A DNA stretch of 64,000 nucleotides from JAAEPI01 sp965212145 (GCA_965212145.1 CBDBUY010000004.1:868001-932000), one strand, 5' to 3'; numbered from the stretch's first letter, positions 48,031-55,581 are shown. Translations and numbers: made by a program. The notes: a model not told the origin generated them from the sequence alone.

Positions 48031-48221
48031 CTGGCCAAGGAAATTGTCCTTTGACCAATGACGATCATTTCGTCGAGTTCATTCAGGTTGTTTTTGTATT
48101 TCACTTTTCCGTTTCTAATGTGACGCTTAAGGTTTGTCCGGATTTTCTCTGCAACCTGCAGGGTCATTTCGATCTCCTCATTAGAACCTATAAATAGTAG
48201 CTGGCTTGGGATGGTTTTCAT
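48027..48221 (-). CDS. Small unknown protein convergent with mutS
   Basis: A 64-residue candidate starting MKTIPSQLLFIGSNEEIEMTL, with two probable helices and a basic middle; a longer reading to 48332 adds an unlikely N-terminus. CACTTTTG lies about 20 nt upstream on the minus strand, one mismatch from TAnnTTTG. Its stop overlaps the mutS stop by 4 nt. No family recognised; may be a chance ORF. Confidence 0.4.
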   Translation of the reverse strand: MKTIPSQLLFIGSNEEIEMTLQVAEKIRTNLKRHIRNGKVKYKNNLNELDEMIVIGQRTISLAS

Positions 48222-48390
48222 TTTCAAGATTGTTTGTAACAAAAGTGTCAATATAGTAGCCACACTGGTAGTCGTATTTCCCCCTAAAAACTCATGCTTA
48301 AAATAGTAGAAATGCCTAGGGGATTTTCTCAAACGATTCCTTTGGTGAAAAATGTATGCGGTTTTTGTGGATAATTGCAGATGCTCTTTC

Positions 48391-48398
48391 TATTTTTG
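48391..48398 (+). promoter_or_regulatory. -7 box TATTTTTG for the tRNA pair
   Basis: A perfect TAnnTTTG 22 nt before tRNA-Gly. TTTTTG at 48362-48367 could serve at -33 with somewhat long spacing. Confidence 0.55.
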
Positions 48399-48420
48399 CC
48401 ATCCTTTTGAAAAAGGACAA

Positions 48421-48493
<73 letters not shown>

Positions 48494-48500
48494 CAATGAG

Positions 48501-48524
48501 AAAGCCGCGATAAAAAGCGGCTTT
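48501..48524 (+). terminator. Hairpin between tRNA-Gly and tRNA-Leu
   Basis: AAAGCCGC (48501-48508) pairs with GCGGCTTT (48517-48524). No long T tract follows, so it may be a processing or pausing structure rather than a full terminator. Confidence 0.5.
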
Positions 48525-48534
48525 GTTATTTGAT

Positions 48535-48619
48535 GCTCCGGTGGTGGAATTGGTAGACACGCAGGACTTAAAATCCTGTGGGCATTGCGCCCGTGCGGGT
48601 TCAAGTCCCGCCCGGAGTA
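48535..48619 (+). tRNA. tRNA-Leu (UAA), host of the integrated element
   Basis: An 85-nt class II tRNA: acceptor GCTCCGG/CCGGAGT (with a G1-T72 wobble), D loop AATTGGTAGA, anticodon stem CAGGA/TCCTG with loop CTTAAAA (anticodon TAA), long variable arm, T arm GCGGG-TTCAAGT-CCCGC, discriminator A. Its last bases form the left att core; the element's own bases follow after 48620. Confidence 0.95.
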
Positions 48620-48620
48620 C
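48606..48620 (+). repeat. attL core (15 bp) in the 3' end of tRNA-Leu
   Basis: TCCCGCCCGGAGTAC, identical to 55540-55554 in the same orientation. It covers the end of the T stem and the 3' acceptor strand, the classic target for tyrosine integrases. Flanks differ on both sides, so 15 bp is the exact identity. Confidence 0.88.
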
Positions 48621-48624
48621 ACGA

Positions 48625-48658
48625 AACCCTGTTAATCATCTGATTATCAGGGTTTTTT
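48625..48658 (+). terminator. Element-borne terminator after tRNA-Leu
   Basis: AACCCTG (48625-48631) with the inner arm TTAATCA pairs with TGATTAT and CAGGGTT (48648-48654), followed by T6. It lies inside the element, just after attL, and would replace the host terminator displaced to 55557. Confidence 0.75.
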
Positions 48659-48667
48659 ACTTCATGA

Positions 48668-48687
48668 GGTGTCAAGATGGGTGTCAA
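48668..48687 (+). repeat. Paired GGTGTCAA sites, left end
   Basis: GGTGTCAA at 48668-48675 and again at 48680-48687 (12-bp period). The same pair with the same spacing and orientation occurs at the right end (55408-55427). Likely arm-type integrase sites or regulator operators; they lie about 50 nt upstream of the cargo genes. Confidence 0.6.
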
Positions 48688-48733
48688 TTATTTTTATTTT
48701 TTTAAATACTATTTTTACAATAAACGGTAGCCG

Positions 48734-49573
48734 ATGCAGTTTATTGGAATTAGATACTTCCTCGTTCCTTCTAGCGGAGAACTTTTCGATAAGAACTTAA
48801 GCCCTAAGAATCCATCAGGGTTGTTTTTAAAACCGATTCTCGAAAGACGTATTATTGAGCTTTATAAAAGAAAGTACACCATTCGAATTATTAGTGATGA
48901 TGTGGATTCTAGGTATTTGATAGGGTATTTTTTAAAAAGTATTGATACTCATGTAATTACATTGGATGGTGATGAAATTGACGAGGATGATATTTTGAAT
49001 TGGGAAAAATTGATTTTGATACTCGATCAGGAGAACCAAATTATTGCGATTGAACATAAATCCAATATTGCTCACCACGAAAACATAAAGCATGCAATCA
49101 GCAAGCTTACTGAAGATTATGTTTCTCGATTTGAGTTAGAATTAAAATTGGAGTTTCTTATTGACAAAGCTATGTTTTGGAACATTCTTGATGGTTCCGA
49201 TGGAGTTTTTCAAATAGGGTTTCAATTAAACGCCCCGAATCTTTTCGGAGCTCGGAAAAAAGCAAATGAGTTCCTCGGTGAACTTAAGGAAAAGCACAAT
49301 ATGACCAAAGTTGGTATTGACTTACAAAACAAAAATGGTAACTTGAAATACAACTCGGAGGAGTTAGAGTCTTATGTCGAGTATTCTGATGCTGGTGGGG
49401 GCAACTGGACATTGTCAGTTTTGAAAAATGGGAAGAAGAAGGAATATAAGAGTTCCAATAACCTGCGAAAAACCAAACTTGAAACTGATTTAGGGGAATT
49501 CCGCAGTAACCTTGAGAAATTACGTGAAATATTGATATCTGTGATTAAAGATTTAGACGATTTATCTAATTGA
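48734..49573 (+). CDS. Unknown soluble element protein, RexA-like candidate
   Basis: A 279-residue protein without signal peptide or membrane helix. The N-terminal half has strands (FIGIRYFLVPSS, EKLILILDQENQIIAIEH, about residues 91-108); then FELELKLEFLIDKAMFW (133-149), a strand VFQIGFQLNAP, helix FGARKKANEFLGELKEKH (171-188), strand KVGIDLQNKNGNL and a helical C-terminus. By eye this order of elements resembles lambda RexA, also 279 residues, but no family motif is certain. It overlaps the next gene, a four-helix membrane protein, by 4 nt, as a soluble sensor with a membrane effector would. TATTTTTA upstream is a weak -7 box. Confidence 0.75.
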   Translation: MQFIGIRYFLVPSSGELFDKNLSPKNPSGLFLKPILERRIIELYKRKYTIRIISDDVDSRYLIGYFLKSIDTHVITLDGDEIDEDDILNWEKLILILDQENQIIAIEHKSNIAHHENIKHAISKLTEDYVSRFELELKLEFLIDKAMFWNILDGSDGVFQIGFQLNAPNLFGARKKANEFLGELKEKHNMTKVGIDLQNKNGNLKYNSEELESYVEYSDAGGGNWTLSVLKNGKKKEYKSSNNLRKTKLETDLGEFRSNLEKLREILISVIKDLDDLSN

Positions 49574-50088
49574 GAGCATTATTCATCAATATTGGAATTC
49601 TAATCTTTGCAATTTTTGTCAATCTCTTGGTAAATGAATCTGTTTACAATCAGATTGTTGATAAAATTTTGTTCAATTCTATTTCTGTTTTCGTAGGAAT
49701 CTCCATTGCAGTAATCGGAATATTTCTTGGCTCAATAAATCATATTTATGTTTCAATTTTTCAAGTTCTGAATCAAGATGAAGGCACTACTAAATTGACA
49801 AGCGATGAGATTTGGACAATAAAGGGAAATTTGGATGGTGTTGCGAAGGAATTAAAAGACAATACGATCTTTTCCCTTTCAGCATTCGTTGCGACTGTGG
49901 TCTTGATAATTCTTAAACCGCTTGATATCCCATATGTAACTTGGTTCATAGACCCGACGATTTTGACAAAACCTCAATGTTTAAATATCGCGATTACACT
50001 AGCTTATGGATTAATAATTCATGCTGTAATTGACACTTGTATTGTAATCTTTAAGGTTTCTGGTTTTTTCAGACTGACAAAACATTAA
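49570..50088 (+). CDS. Four-helix membrane protein, RexB-like candidate
   Basis: A 172-residue protein starting with a TTG that overlaps the previous stop (TTGA). Hydrophobic helices at about 4-22, 34-56, 99-116 and 138-162, with a cytoplasmic-looking charged loop (VLNQDEGTTKLTSDEIW to about residue 97) and a basic end FFRLTKH. Topology and gene order match RexB, the lambda channel protein of 144 residues with four helices. No enzymatic motif. It is convergent with the nuclease gene (25-nt gap), so it forms a separate two-gene unit. Confidence 0.72.
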   Translation: MRALFINIGILIFAIFVNLLVNESVYNQIVDKILFNSISVFVGISIAVIGIFLGSINHIYVSIFQVLNQDEGTTKLTSDEIWTIKGNLDGVAKELKDNTIFSLSAFVATVVLIILKPLDIPYVTWFIDPTILTKPQCLNIAITLAYGLIIHAVIDTCIVIFKVSGFFRLTKH

Positions 50089-50113
50089 TCCAAAAAGGGT
50101 ATCAAGTGACTTG

Positions 50114-51139
50114 CTAATGCTGCCAGCATCTAGTTCTTCCAGAAGCCGCAGAACGCTTGCATCTAGACCCTGCCTTCGTCGTTGCTGTGCATCTTCCAGA
50201 AGAATATGATTTTGATTTTGATTTAGCCTTGGATTTACCAATTTGACTTTGATGATGATGGCAATGCTTATTTGCATTTAATGTCATGTTCTTACATTGG
50301 ACACCTGTAGACACTGCAATTCCTTGACACCTTACACTGGTTGTAACTCGCTCTAAAGATGATGAGGACCTAGAAGAACTAGAGCTTGTTTGTGCGTTTA
50401 GTCGTCCATTCCAAAATGCATAAGAGTAACCACTTTCTATTTTCCGTTGTAGTTCATTTGGTAGACTTGAAAAAAAATCTAGGCCAGTCATTTCTTCAAT
50501 CTGGTCTACACTTTTGGCAGCAAGTTTACGATCTTTTGATGCGCCATTCAGATTCCAAAAAACAAAACCTATTGCTTGCTCTGAGTTTTCAGAGTAAACG
50601 ATTTTATAATATTTCCAAGGCACAGAAACCTTATTTCTGCCGATCGAGTATTGTACATCATCTTTATTCCGAAGTATTGGTCCAGTAACAACATAAACAC
50701 CTCCGAGACTCTCCGCCCATTGCCTAACTGCTGATTCTAGAGACTTCCAAGCCCCTCTATTTAGGTTTGGAATCTGAGGAGACATATTAGACATGTAAAA
50801 GCTTTCAGACATAGCACTAGAAGAAAACACAAAATCTGCCGCAGGCGCCAGGTGTCCTCTATCGAGTCCAGATCCCTTGTAATCATCAAGGGTAGCTGAA
50901 CCTGTATTTACCATCGGGTCAATTCTGAAATTATCTGTTCGATCTACGGACTTGATTAGCTCCTCCTTGGTCAACTCATAAGCAACCCAAAGCGGTTGTT
51001 CATGTTTTTCCGAATAACCTAGGACGTAATGATTGTGCTTGACAACATCAAACCCCGAGCCAGAGGGTAAGTAGGCGTCATCTTGCGAATTGCTCAGGTG
51101 AGCCATACAGACCAAAAGGGTAAGAAGAGTTCTTTTCAT
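50114..51139 (-). CDS. Exported DNA/RNA non-specific endonuclease with two Cys/His motifs
   Basis: A 341-residue protein: signal peptide to about residue 18 (LSNSQ), then a NucA/EndA-type nuclease with DRGHLAPAAD (catalytic DRGH at 93-96), SNMSPQIPNLNRGAWKSLE (metal Asn) and VVTGPI. A Ser-rich linker follows (about residue 253 on). The C-terminus holds two Cys/His-rich repeats, RCQGIAVSTGVQCKN...CHHH and RCTATTKAGSRCKRS...CWQH, which resemble small zinc-binding modules (DUF5763-like). Likely degrades extracellular or periplasmic nucleic acid. Last gene of the element's minus-strand run. Confidence 0.88.
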   Translation of the reverse strand: MKRTLLTLLVCMAHLSNSQDDAYLPSGSGFDVVKHNHYVLGYSEKHEQPLWVAYELTKEELIKSVDRTDNFRIDPMVNTGSATLDDYKGSGLDRGHLAPAADFVFSSSAMSESFYMSNMSPQIPNLNRGAWKSLESAVRQWAESLGGVYVVTGPILRNKDDVQYSIGRNKVSVPWKYYKIVYSENSEQAIGFVFWNLNGASKDRKLAAKSVDQIEEMTGLDFFSSLPNELQRKIESGYSYAFWNGRLNAQTSSSSSRSSSSLERVTTSVRCQGIAVSTGVQCKNMTLNANKHCHHHQSQIGKSKAKSKSKSYSSGRCTATTKAGSRCKRSAASGRTRCWQH

Positions 51140-51172
51140 AAGCTGTTTAGTTGTATACTAATTTAAAATATT

Positions 51173-52594
51173 TCAATAAAACAAATTCACTTCCTTTCCT
51201 TTTGGCTTGTTCTGACTTTCAATTACCCTTCTTAATCCGCCCTGTTCATGCGCATCCATTTTGAGTTTATCAAAAGGATATAGAATAGACCGTTCCTTAA
51301 GGAACTCACTTAAATAATGCAGCTTTTTCTTATCCCACCAATTCCTAAATTCATGTGTGGTTCCAGCGTTATCGTAGTACCATAAATAATAGCAAATAGC
51401 ATCCATGAAGAATCGCATTTGCCCCTGAAATATGTACTGCCTAAAGTTGCTTCGGATATCTCTTTTAATTGTCGCAGGGCTTATTTGAGAGGTTTGAGTT
51501 CGTGTTTTGAGCGTGAAAGGTGTTTCCACATTTTGAGATATTTTATTCCAGTCGAATAATTCAACTGGTTTTTTCCTGTCGTTCCTTGATTTACCATCTT
51601 CCCAAACAAATGAAAAGTGATTTTTAACGGCAGTTAGTAGCAACCTCAATTGACCATTTCCATCAAACACATCCTGCCATTGAAATTCTATGAGCTTGTT
51701 AAGCCATGCAGCCTTTAACTCGTACTCAAACCTAAAAACATTGCCAGCGGACAACCCATTAGCAATGTGCCATTGCCTTATGTAATCCTTGTTTGACTTT
51801 TTATTCTCCTCAATTTCAAGGGTCTTATTGTATATCCTCAAGTATCTTCCACTACCTCTTGAGCCCCATGAAAAACCTGTCTTAATGAAGGTTCCATCCC
51901 TTCTAAATGAATGGCTGCTGTTGTATTTGACCTTTGTATTCGTAACGATTTTGCCAGAATTCAAAAGATATTCTAGTTCATTCAGCGGCATTCCAGATTG
52001 AAACCCGAAGGAATCCAAGAACACATCTACCCTAGAAATATTATTGAATGACAATGAGAACACCTTGATGAACTTCTTAATTACTCTTTCCAAATCAAGC
52101 CCATTGTAAAAGTTGATGTTCTCTAATTTCAACATCATTTGTTCTTCATCGAGAATGGTCGAACGTGGAAATATTTGAAGTTCTCCAAGTATTCTTAGAT
52201 CGTAATAAACGTTGAATTTGCATTGAAAGTGAGTCGTACCCTTCTCTTGATTCAAGAATGTAAATCCTTCAAAAGTGATATCATCACTCTCTGGGTTTAT
52301 AGGCAATTGTCCTTTCAAAGTCATTTCTAGCCAGTCGATACCTATTAGATATTTCGAACCATCTATGTCAAATGGACCGCCGTTATACTTAGAGGCGGTG
52401 GTGTCACAAACATTACATTTCTCACTTCCCACAGGCAAAATTTTTCCCTCCTTTTGATTCTCTGACAAGGCTTCCTTATCAGCTCCCTTCGGTCGGCCTT
52501 GCATAGAATCAAGTCGGGATTTTGCTCCGCTGTGGGAAGTTGGAAATGGGGTAACGTGATCAACAAACTTTTGCTTAGCATTCTTCTTTTTCAT
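51173..52594 (-). CDS. Rep_trans / MobT-like replication initiator or relaxase
   Basis: A 473-residue protein. IGIDWLEMTLKG (about residue 84), RVDVFLDSFG (188-197), WGSRGSGRYLRIYNKTLE (243-260) and FRFEYELK (287-294) follow the order of the replication-initiation-factor family PF02486, which includes rolling-circle initiators, phage RstA and MobT relaxases of integrative elements. The catalytic Tyr is not certain from sequence; Tyr255 is one candidate. The N-terminal 80 residues are low in homology, with a CNVC pair at 60-63. Overlaps the HTH gene by 4 nt. Confidence 0.72.
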   Translation of the reverse strand: MKKKNAKQKFVDHVTPFPTSHSGAKSRLDSMQGRPKGADKEALSENQKEGKILPVGSEKCNVCDTTASKYNGGPFDIDGSKYLIGIDWLEMTLKGQLPINPESDDITFEGFTFLNQEKGTTHFQCKFNVYYDLRILGELQIFPRSTILDEEQMMLKLENINFYNGLDLERVIKKFIKVFSLSFNNISRVDVFLDSFGFQSGMPLNELEYLLNSGKIVTNTKVKYNSSHSFRRDGTFIKTGFSWGSRGSGRYLRIYNKTLEIEENKKSNKDYIRQWHIANGLSAGNVFRFEYELKAAWLNKLIEFQWQDVFDGNGQLRLLLTAVKNHFSFVWEDGKSRNDRKKPVELFDWNKISQNVETPFTLKTRTQTSQISPATIKRDIRSNFRQYIFQGQMRFFMDAICYYLWYYDNAGTTHEFRNWWDKKKLHYLSEFLKERSILYPFDKLKMDAHEQGGLRRVIESQNKPKGKEVNLFY

Positions 52595-52860
52595 AGCTGA
52601 CCTTGATTTTGAGTTGCCTTAATAAGTTCTGATTTCAGGTAAAAGACGCGCCGTGTTTTTGGCACTTGATGAAATGGAATGAGTCCTTTCTTTTTCCAAC
52701 CAATGATGGTTGGTTCGGAAATCCCTAGGTATTTAGCCGCTTCTGATTGGGTCAACTTCTCGTCCTCCTTTTGATTAAGCACAGGACGCTCGTTCATGCA
52801 TTCCCTGATCAATTGCTTTAGTTCAGGGACATCTAATTGTATTAAAATATTTCGTTTCAT
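52591..52860 (-). CDS. Helix-turn-helix protein, excisionase/MerR-like
   Basis: An 89-residue DNA-binding protein. LTQSEAAKYLGISEPTIIGW is the helix-turn-helix with the wing KKGLIPFHQVPKTRRVFYLKSELI, the usual excisionase (Xis) layout in Bacteroidota elements. It may direct excision, or regulate the rep gene that overlaps it by 4 nt. Confidence 0.85.
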   Translation of the reverse strand: MKRNILIQLDVPELKQLIRECMNERPVLNQKEDEKLTQSEAAKYLGISEPTIIGWKKKGLIPFHQVPKTRRVFYLKSELIKATQNQGQL

Positions 52861-52915
52861 GCCTCCAAAACTGGAAGGCCATGGAATTTTAAAAAATGGG
52901 GGGGAATAAAAATAG

Positions 52916-53854
52916 TTATGTAAACAACTCTAAATCAATGAGTTTCTCCATCTTGTATTTTCCTTTTCGGGAATAATACGAATCAATAGTGTCATCTGTA
53001 GTAGGAACATGAAAATCAATCCAATGAAAAAGGCTCTTCTTAGGAATGTTTATGACATCCTGTTTTTTTAAATCGGACATCAATATAATGAAGCTGTAAA
53101 CGGGTTTAGACCACTTAAATACATACGTCTGATTTACTGGGCTCACATTGAATTCGGGGCGATATTGAAAGGCAGATTTTATGAAACTTTCGAAATCCGC
53201 AGGTTCAATTTCTAATCTCCTTTGTTGGATGAGTGATTCAAACCCCTTGCGAAATTTTAAGTACGAAATTGTAACGATGGGTTTTATGATGATTTCCTCA
53301 GGGTCAATTCTTTTTGCACCTTTAGCAAGTGGAATTTCCTTCATCCTTGGTTCTTCTCGAATAAAAGAATGCCTATCTAGTTGACCCTTGTGATTGCCCT
53401 TTTGTATTTCCCGAAGATTAATTATGTGTAGATCGTAGAAATATATTTGAAGCCTATTCTCTTCTGCCCCTGCAGCCATTGCATCGACAAGTGCCCATAG
53501 TTTCGCTTTCTTCTCTTCAAATTGCTTTATTAAGGAATTGAAGTAATCGATCAGCTCATCCGATAGTTTCATTTCAAAGAGCGTAAATAGACCTTGGTAA
53601 AACTCATGTACATAGTTCCTAATCCACCCACTACTCGCAATGCTTGGTCTTTTGTAATTCGGGAAAAGTCCTTTTGGCTTTTTTAAACCCCTTGATTGAT
53701 CGAGTCCCTTCTCTTTTTTATACCAGTAAAATTCATTCACTGTTTTTCCAAATTCTCGGTCGACTATTGCTACCACTAATCCGGAAGGCATATCAACATC
53801 TTGAAAGCCTGATTCTTCAATGAACTTGATTCTTTCTTTTTGCTTGTTCGACAT
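52916..53854 (-). CDS. Unknown element protein (312 aa)
   Basis: A 312-residue soluble protein with no signal peptide. Mostly helical N-terminal half (FTLFEMKLSDELIDYFNSL, QFEEKKAKLWALVDAMA), then mixed strands; no catalytic motif seen. It lies 9 nt after the integrase stop and 55 nt before the HTH gene, so belongs to the core module. Possibly an accessory recombination or partner protein. Not recognised. Confidence 0.7.
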   Translation of the reverse strand: MSNKQKERIKFIEESGFQDVDMPSGLVVAIVDREFGKTVNEFYWYKKEKGLDQSRGLKKPKGLFPNYKRPSIASSGWIRNYVHEFYQGLFTLFEMKLSDELIDYFNSLIKQFEEKKAKLWALVDAMAAGAEENRLQIYFYDLHIINLREIQKGNHKGQLDRHSFIREEPRMKEIPLAKGAKRIDPEEIIIKPIVTISYLKFRKGFESLIQQRRLEIEPADFESFIKSAFQYRPEFNVSPVNQTYVFKWSKPVYSFIILMSDLKKQDVINIPKKSLFHWIDFHVPTTDDTIDSYYSRKGKYKMEKLIDLELFT

Positions 53855-53863
53855 GTCCTTTTA

Positions 53864-55150
53864 TTATCTATCCCAAGCTGAATTAGCTTGTTCCTTAACA
53901 TAAGACTCCGCAAGTTTTACATACCTTCTAAAATTCTCGTCCTTTTTATGTCCCGTTATTTCCTTGACAACACTTTCATTCATTCCGAAGATTAGAGAAT
54001 TGGTTGTGAACGTTTTTCTAGCTGTGTGAGAAGTAATCAACTCATGTTTAGGCACGGTCTTTCTTATCACTTCGTTTCCCGAGAATCTAGTGACTAAAGT
54101 AGGCGTATCTATTCCCACTTCCTTACAAGCTTCCTTGATATAGTCGTTGAATTTTTGTGATGAGATTTTAGGAAGTGGGGTTATTAAATCCTTGTATTTC
54201 TGAAGAATCTCAAGAGCGAATTTATTTAAGGGGATGCGCTTAAACTCCTTAGTTTTTACAATCACTTTCTGGATTTCATCACCAGTAATATGTTCATCTT
54301 TTAGGTCGATAATGTCTGAGAACCTAAGCCCTGTAAAGCAGCCAAAGCAATAAATATCTCTGACCTTATCGAGTCTTTTATTTTTGAACTCATAATGGTA
54401 GAGTTCGAATAATTCATCCTCATATAAACAGATAATTTCTCTAGGCTTTTCGGGTGTCTTAAATCCCTTGAATCGAGTATTGTTATGATAGCCTTTTTGC
54501 AAAGCCCATCCCATCAAGGTTTTGTATCTCTTGAATGTCGTTGAGAATGTGTTATCACTTAAACCACGAATGGTATATGCATATTCCCTTAGGCCTTCGA
54601 AAAGGTCCATATCGAAGTTGTCAAGAGTTATCTTTTTCCCAGAGTATTCCATGTAATCCTTCATGAAGTTTAGGGAAGTATTGTAACCTGTAATTGTTCG
54701 TTTTGCCTTTAGTGGTTTTTGAACCTCAATGAATTGTTCGAAGTACTCAACGAATGGTTTTTCCTTTAAAGTCTTAGCGTATTTTGAATTCCATTCACTT
54801 TCGAAGTACTCTTTTGATAGCGGAATTTCATTGAACGTGGCATGCTTCAATATGGACTTTGCCTTACTGTACATTTTGTCTAACTCTGAATTAATCAGGT
54901 CATAATCGTTATAAGGTTCAGACTTTCTAGGTTCTTTAACTTGTTGGTGCTTTTCGTGCCAATGAGCTTCCAACGTCTTTTGACCTGTGGACTTTCTAAC
55001 TCTTTCAGAATTAAAAGTGACGTGCATAACAATTGGAAACATGCCTTCCTTGTTCTGCTTTTGCCTGTTCAGTAGGAATTGAATTTGCGCCAATTTATTG
55101 AGGTATTTGAATGAAGTAGCCGAAGACGCCGATGTAAGTGATAGAGCCAT
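53864..55150 (-). CDS. Tyrosine site-specific integrase
   Basis: A 428-residue integrase at this start. It has an arm-binding N-terminal domain (FLLNRQKQNKEGMFPIVMHV), a SAM-like core-binding domain (KPFVEYFEQFIEVQKPLKAK) and the catalytic domain: Arg276 in TGLRFSDIIDL, HTARKTF (His375, Arg378), TGHKKDENFRRY (His401, Tyr410). A TTG at 55093, one base after the neighbouring stop, gives 409 residues beginning at the family N-terminus and no long overlap, and is an attractive alternative. It sits next to the right att end and should catalyse insertion into tRNA-Leu. Confidence 0.92.
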   Translation of the reverse strand: MALSLTSASSATSFKYLNKLAQIQFLLNRQKQNKEGMFPIVMHVTFNSERVRKSTGQKTLEAHWHEKHQQVKEPRKSEPYNDYDLINSELDKMYSKAKSILKHATFNEIPLSKEYFESEWNSKYAKTLKEKPFVEYFEQFIEVQKPLKAKRTITGYNTSLNFMKDYMEYSGKKITLDNFDMDLFEGLREYAYTIRGLSDNTFSTTFKRYKTLMGWALQKGYHNNTRFKGFKTPEKPREIICLYEDELFELYHYEFKNKRLDKVRDIYCFGCFTGLRFSDIIDLKDEHITGDEIQKVIVKTKEFKRIPLNKFALEILQKYKDLITPLPKISSQKFNDYIKEACKEVGIDTPTLVTRFSGNEVIRKTVPKHELITSHTARKTFTTNSLIFGMNESVVKEITGHKKDENFRRYVKLAESYVKEQANSAWDR

Positions 55151-55394
55151 CAGGCATGTTTAAATCATTTACCGTGAATACTAAATAATCATCAGTTCTT
55201 GTTGAAGTCATTAAGCCCATTCCAGCTTTCGTCAACCATTCATCTACTAGGGTGGCAGTTTCTTTTTCCACCTGATGATTTATATAATCCTTAAAGTCTT
55301 GTTTGTCGGGTTTAGTTACAAACATCAGTACCCCTATTACCAATAGGATAAGGATACTCCTTGATTGATTAGATGATTGCTTCTCTTTTTTCAT
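55095..55394 (-). CDS. Small membrane-anchored protein (DUF4359-like)
   Basis: A 99-residue protein with one helix (ILILLVIGVLMFV, about residues 14-26), followed by TKPDKQDFKDYINHQV and a C-terminal YIGVFGYFIQI. The NPs/KPD..D+..(Y/F) start after a single helix and the Gly-rich end resemble the DUF4359 family. First gene of the minus-strand element run; its promoter region contains the TTGACACC form of the repeat pair at 55408-55427. Function unknown. Confidence 0.6.
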   Translation of the reverse strand: MKKEKQSSNQSRSILILLVIGVLMFVTKPDKQDFKDYINHQVEKETATLVDEWLTKAGMGLMTSTRTDDYLVFTVNDLNMPDGSITYIGVFGYFIQIPQ

Positions 55395-55407
55395 TTGTTA
55401 GGGTTTG

Positions 55408-55427
55408 GGTGTCAAATTGGGTGTCAA
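55408..55427 (+). repeat. Paired GGTGTCAA sites, right end
   Basis: GGTGTCAA at 55408-55415 and 55420-55427, the same 12-bp period and orientation as 48668-48687. It lies just upstream of the integrase-operon start on the minus strand, where it reads TTGACACC. Confidence 0.6.
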
Positions 55428-55457
55428 AATTTTCACTTAAACTGATTAAAGTTGATA

Positions 55458-55477
55458 GGTGTTAGACTAAAAACACC
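55458..55477. repeat. Inverted repeat near the right end
   Basis: GGTGTT (55458-55463) and AACACC (55472-55477) flank an 8-nt loop. The left arm resembles the GGTGTCAA site, so this may be a degenerate third site, or an end structure of the element. Confidence 0.35.
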
Positions 55478-55539
55478 CTATATACCCCCTAATAAAGGAT
55501 AATTAAAGCAGATTTAAAAGAGTGTAAAATTCAGTGTAT

Positions 55540-55554
55540 TCCCGCCCGGAGTAC
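55540..55554 (+). repeat. attR core (15 bp)
   Basis: The second copy of TCCCGCCCGGAGTAC. It marks the right border; the original tRNA-Leu 3' flank, including its terminator, resumes after it. Confidence 0.88.
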
Positions 55555-55556
55555 TA

Positions 55557-55581
55557 GCCTCGGTTTTCCGAGGCTTTTTTT
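55557..55581 (+). terminator. Displaced host terminator of tRNA-Leu
   Basis: GCCTCGG (55557-55563), loop TTTT, CCGAGGC (55568-55574), then T7. It lies 2 nt after attR, where the pre-insertion tRNA terminator would be. The 55582-55626 stretch shows nothing further. Confidence 0.85.

Larger units (their letters stand above)
48606..55554. mobile_element. Integrative (mobilizable) element in tRNA-Leu, about 6.9 kb
   Basis: Bounded by 15-bp direct repeats, with an integrase next to the right end reading inward. The minus strand carries a single gene run: small membrane protein, integrase, 312-residue unknown, excisionase-like HTH, Rep_trans/MobT-like initiator, exported nuclease. The plus strand at the left end carries two overlapping cargo genes. 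No conjugation or phage structural genes are present, so an IME or satellite-like element fits best. Base composition looks more A+T-rich than the flanks by eye. Confidence 0.85.

Noticed and set aside
48523..48705. Plus-strand ORF of 60 residues across tRNA-Leu
   Set aside because: It runs through the tRNA gene and its terminator; the coding frame is an accident of the tRNA sequence.
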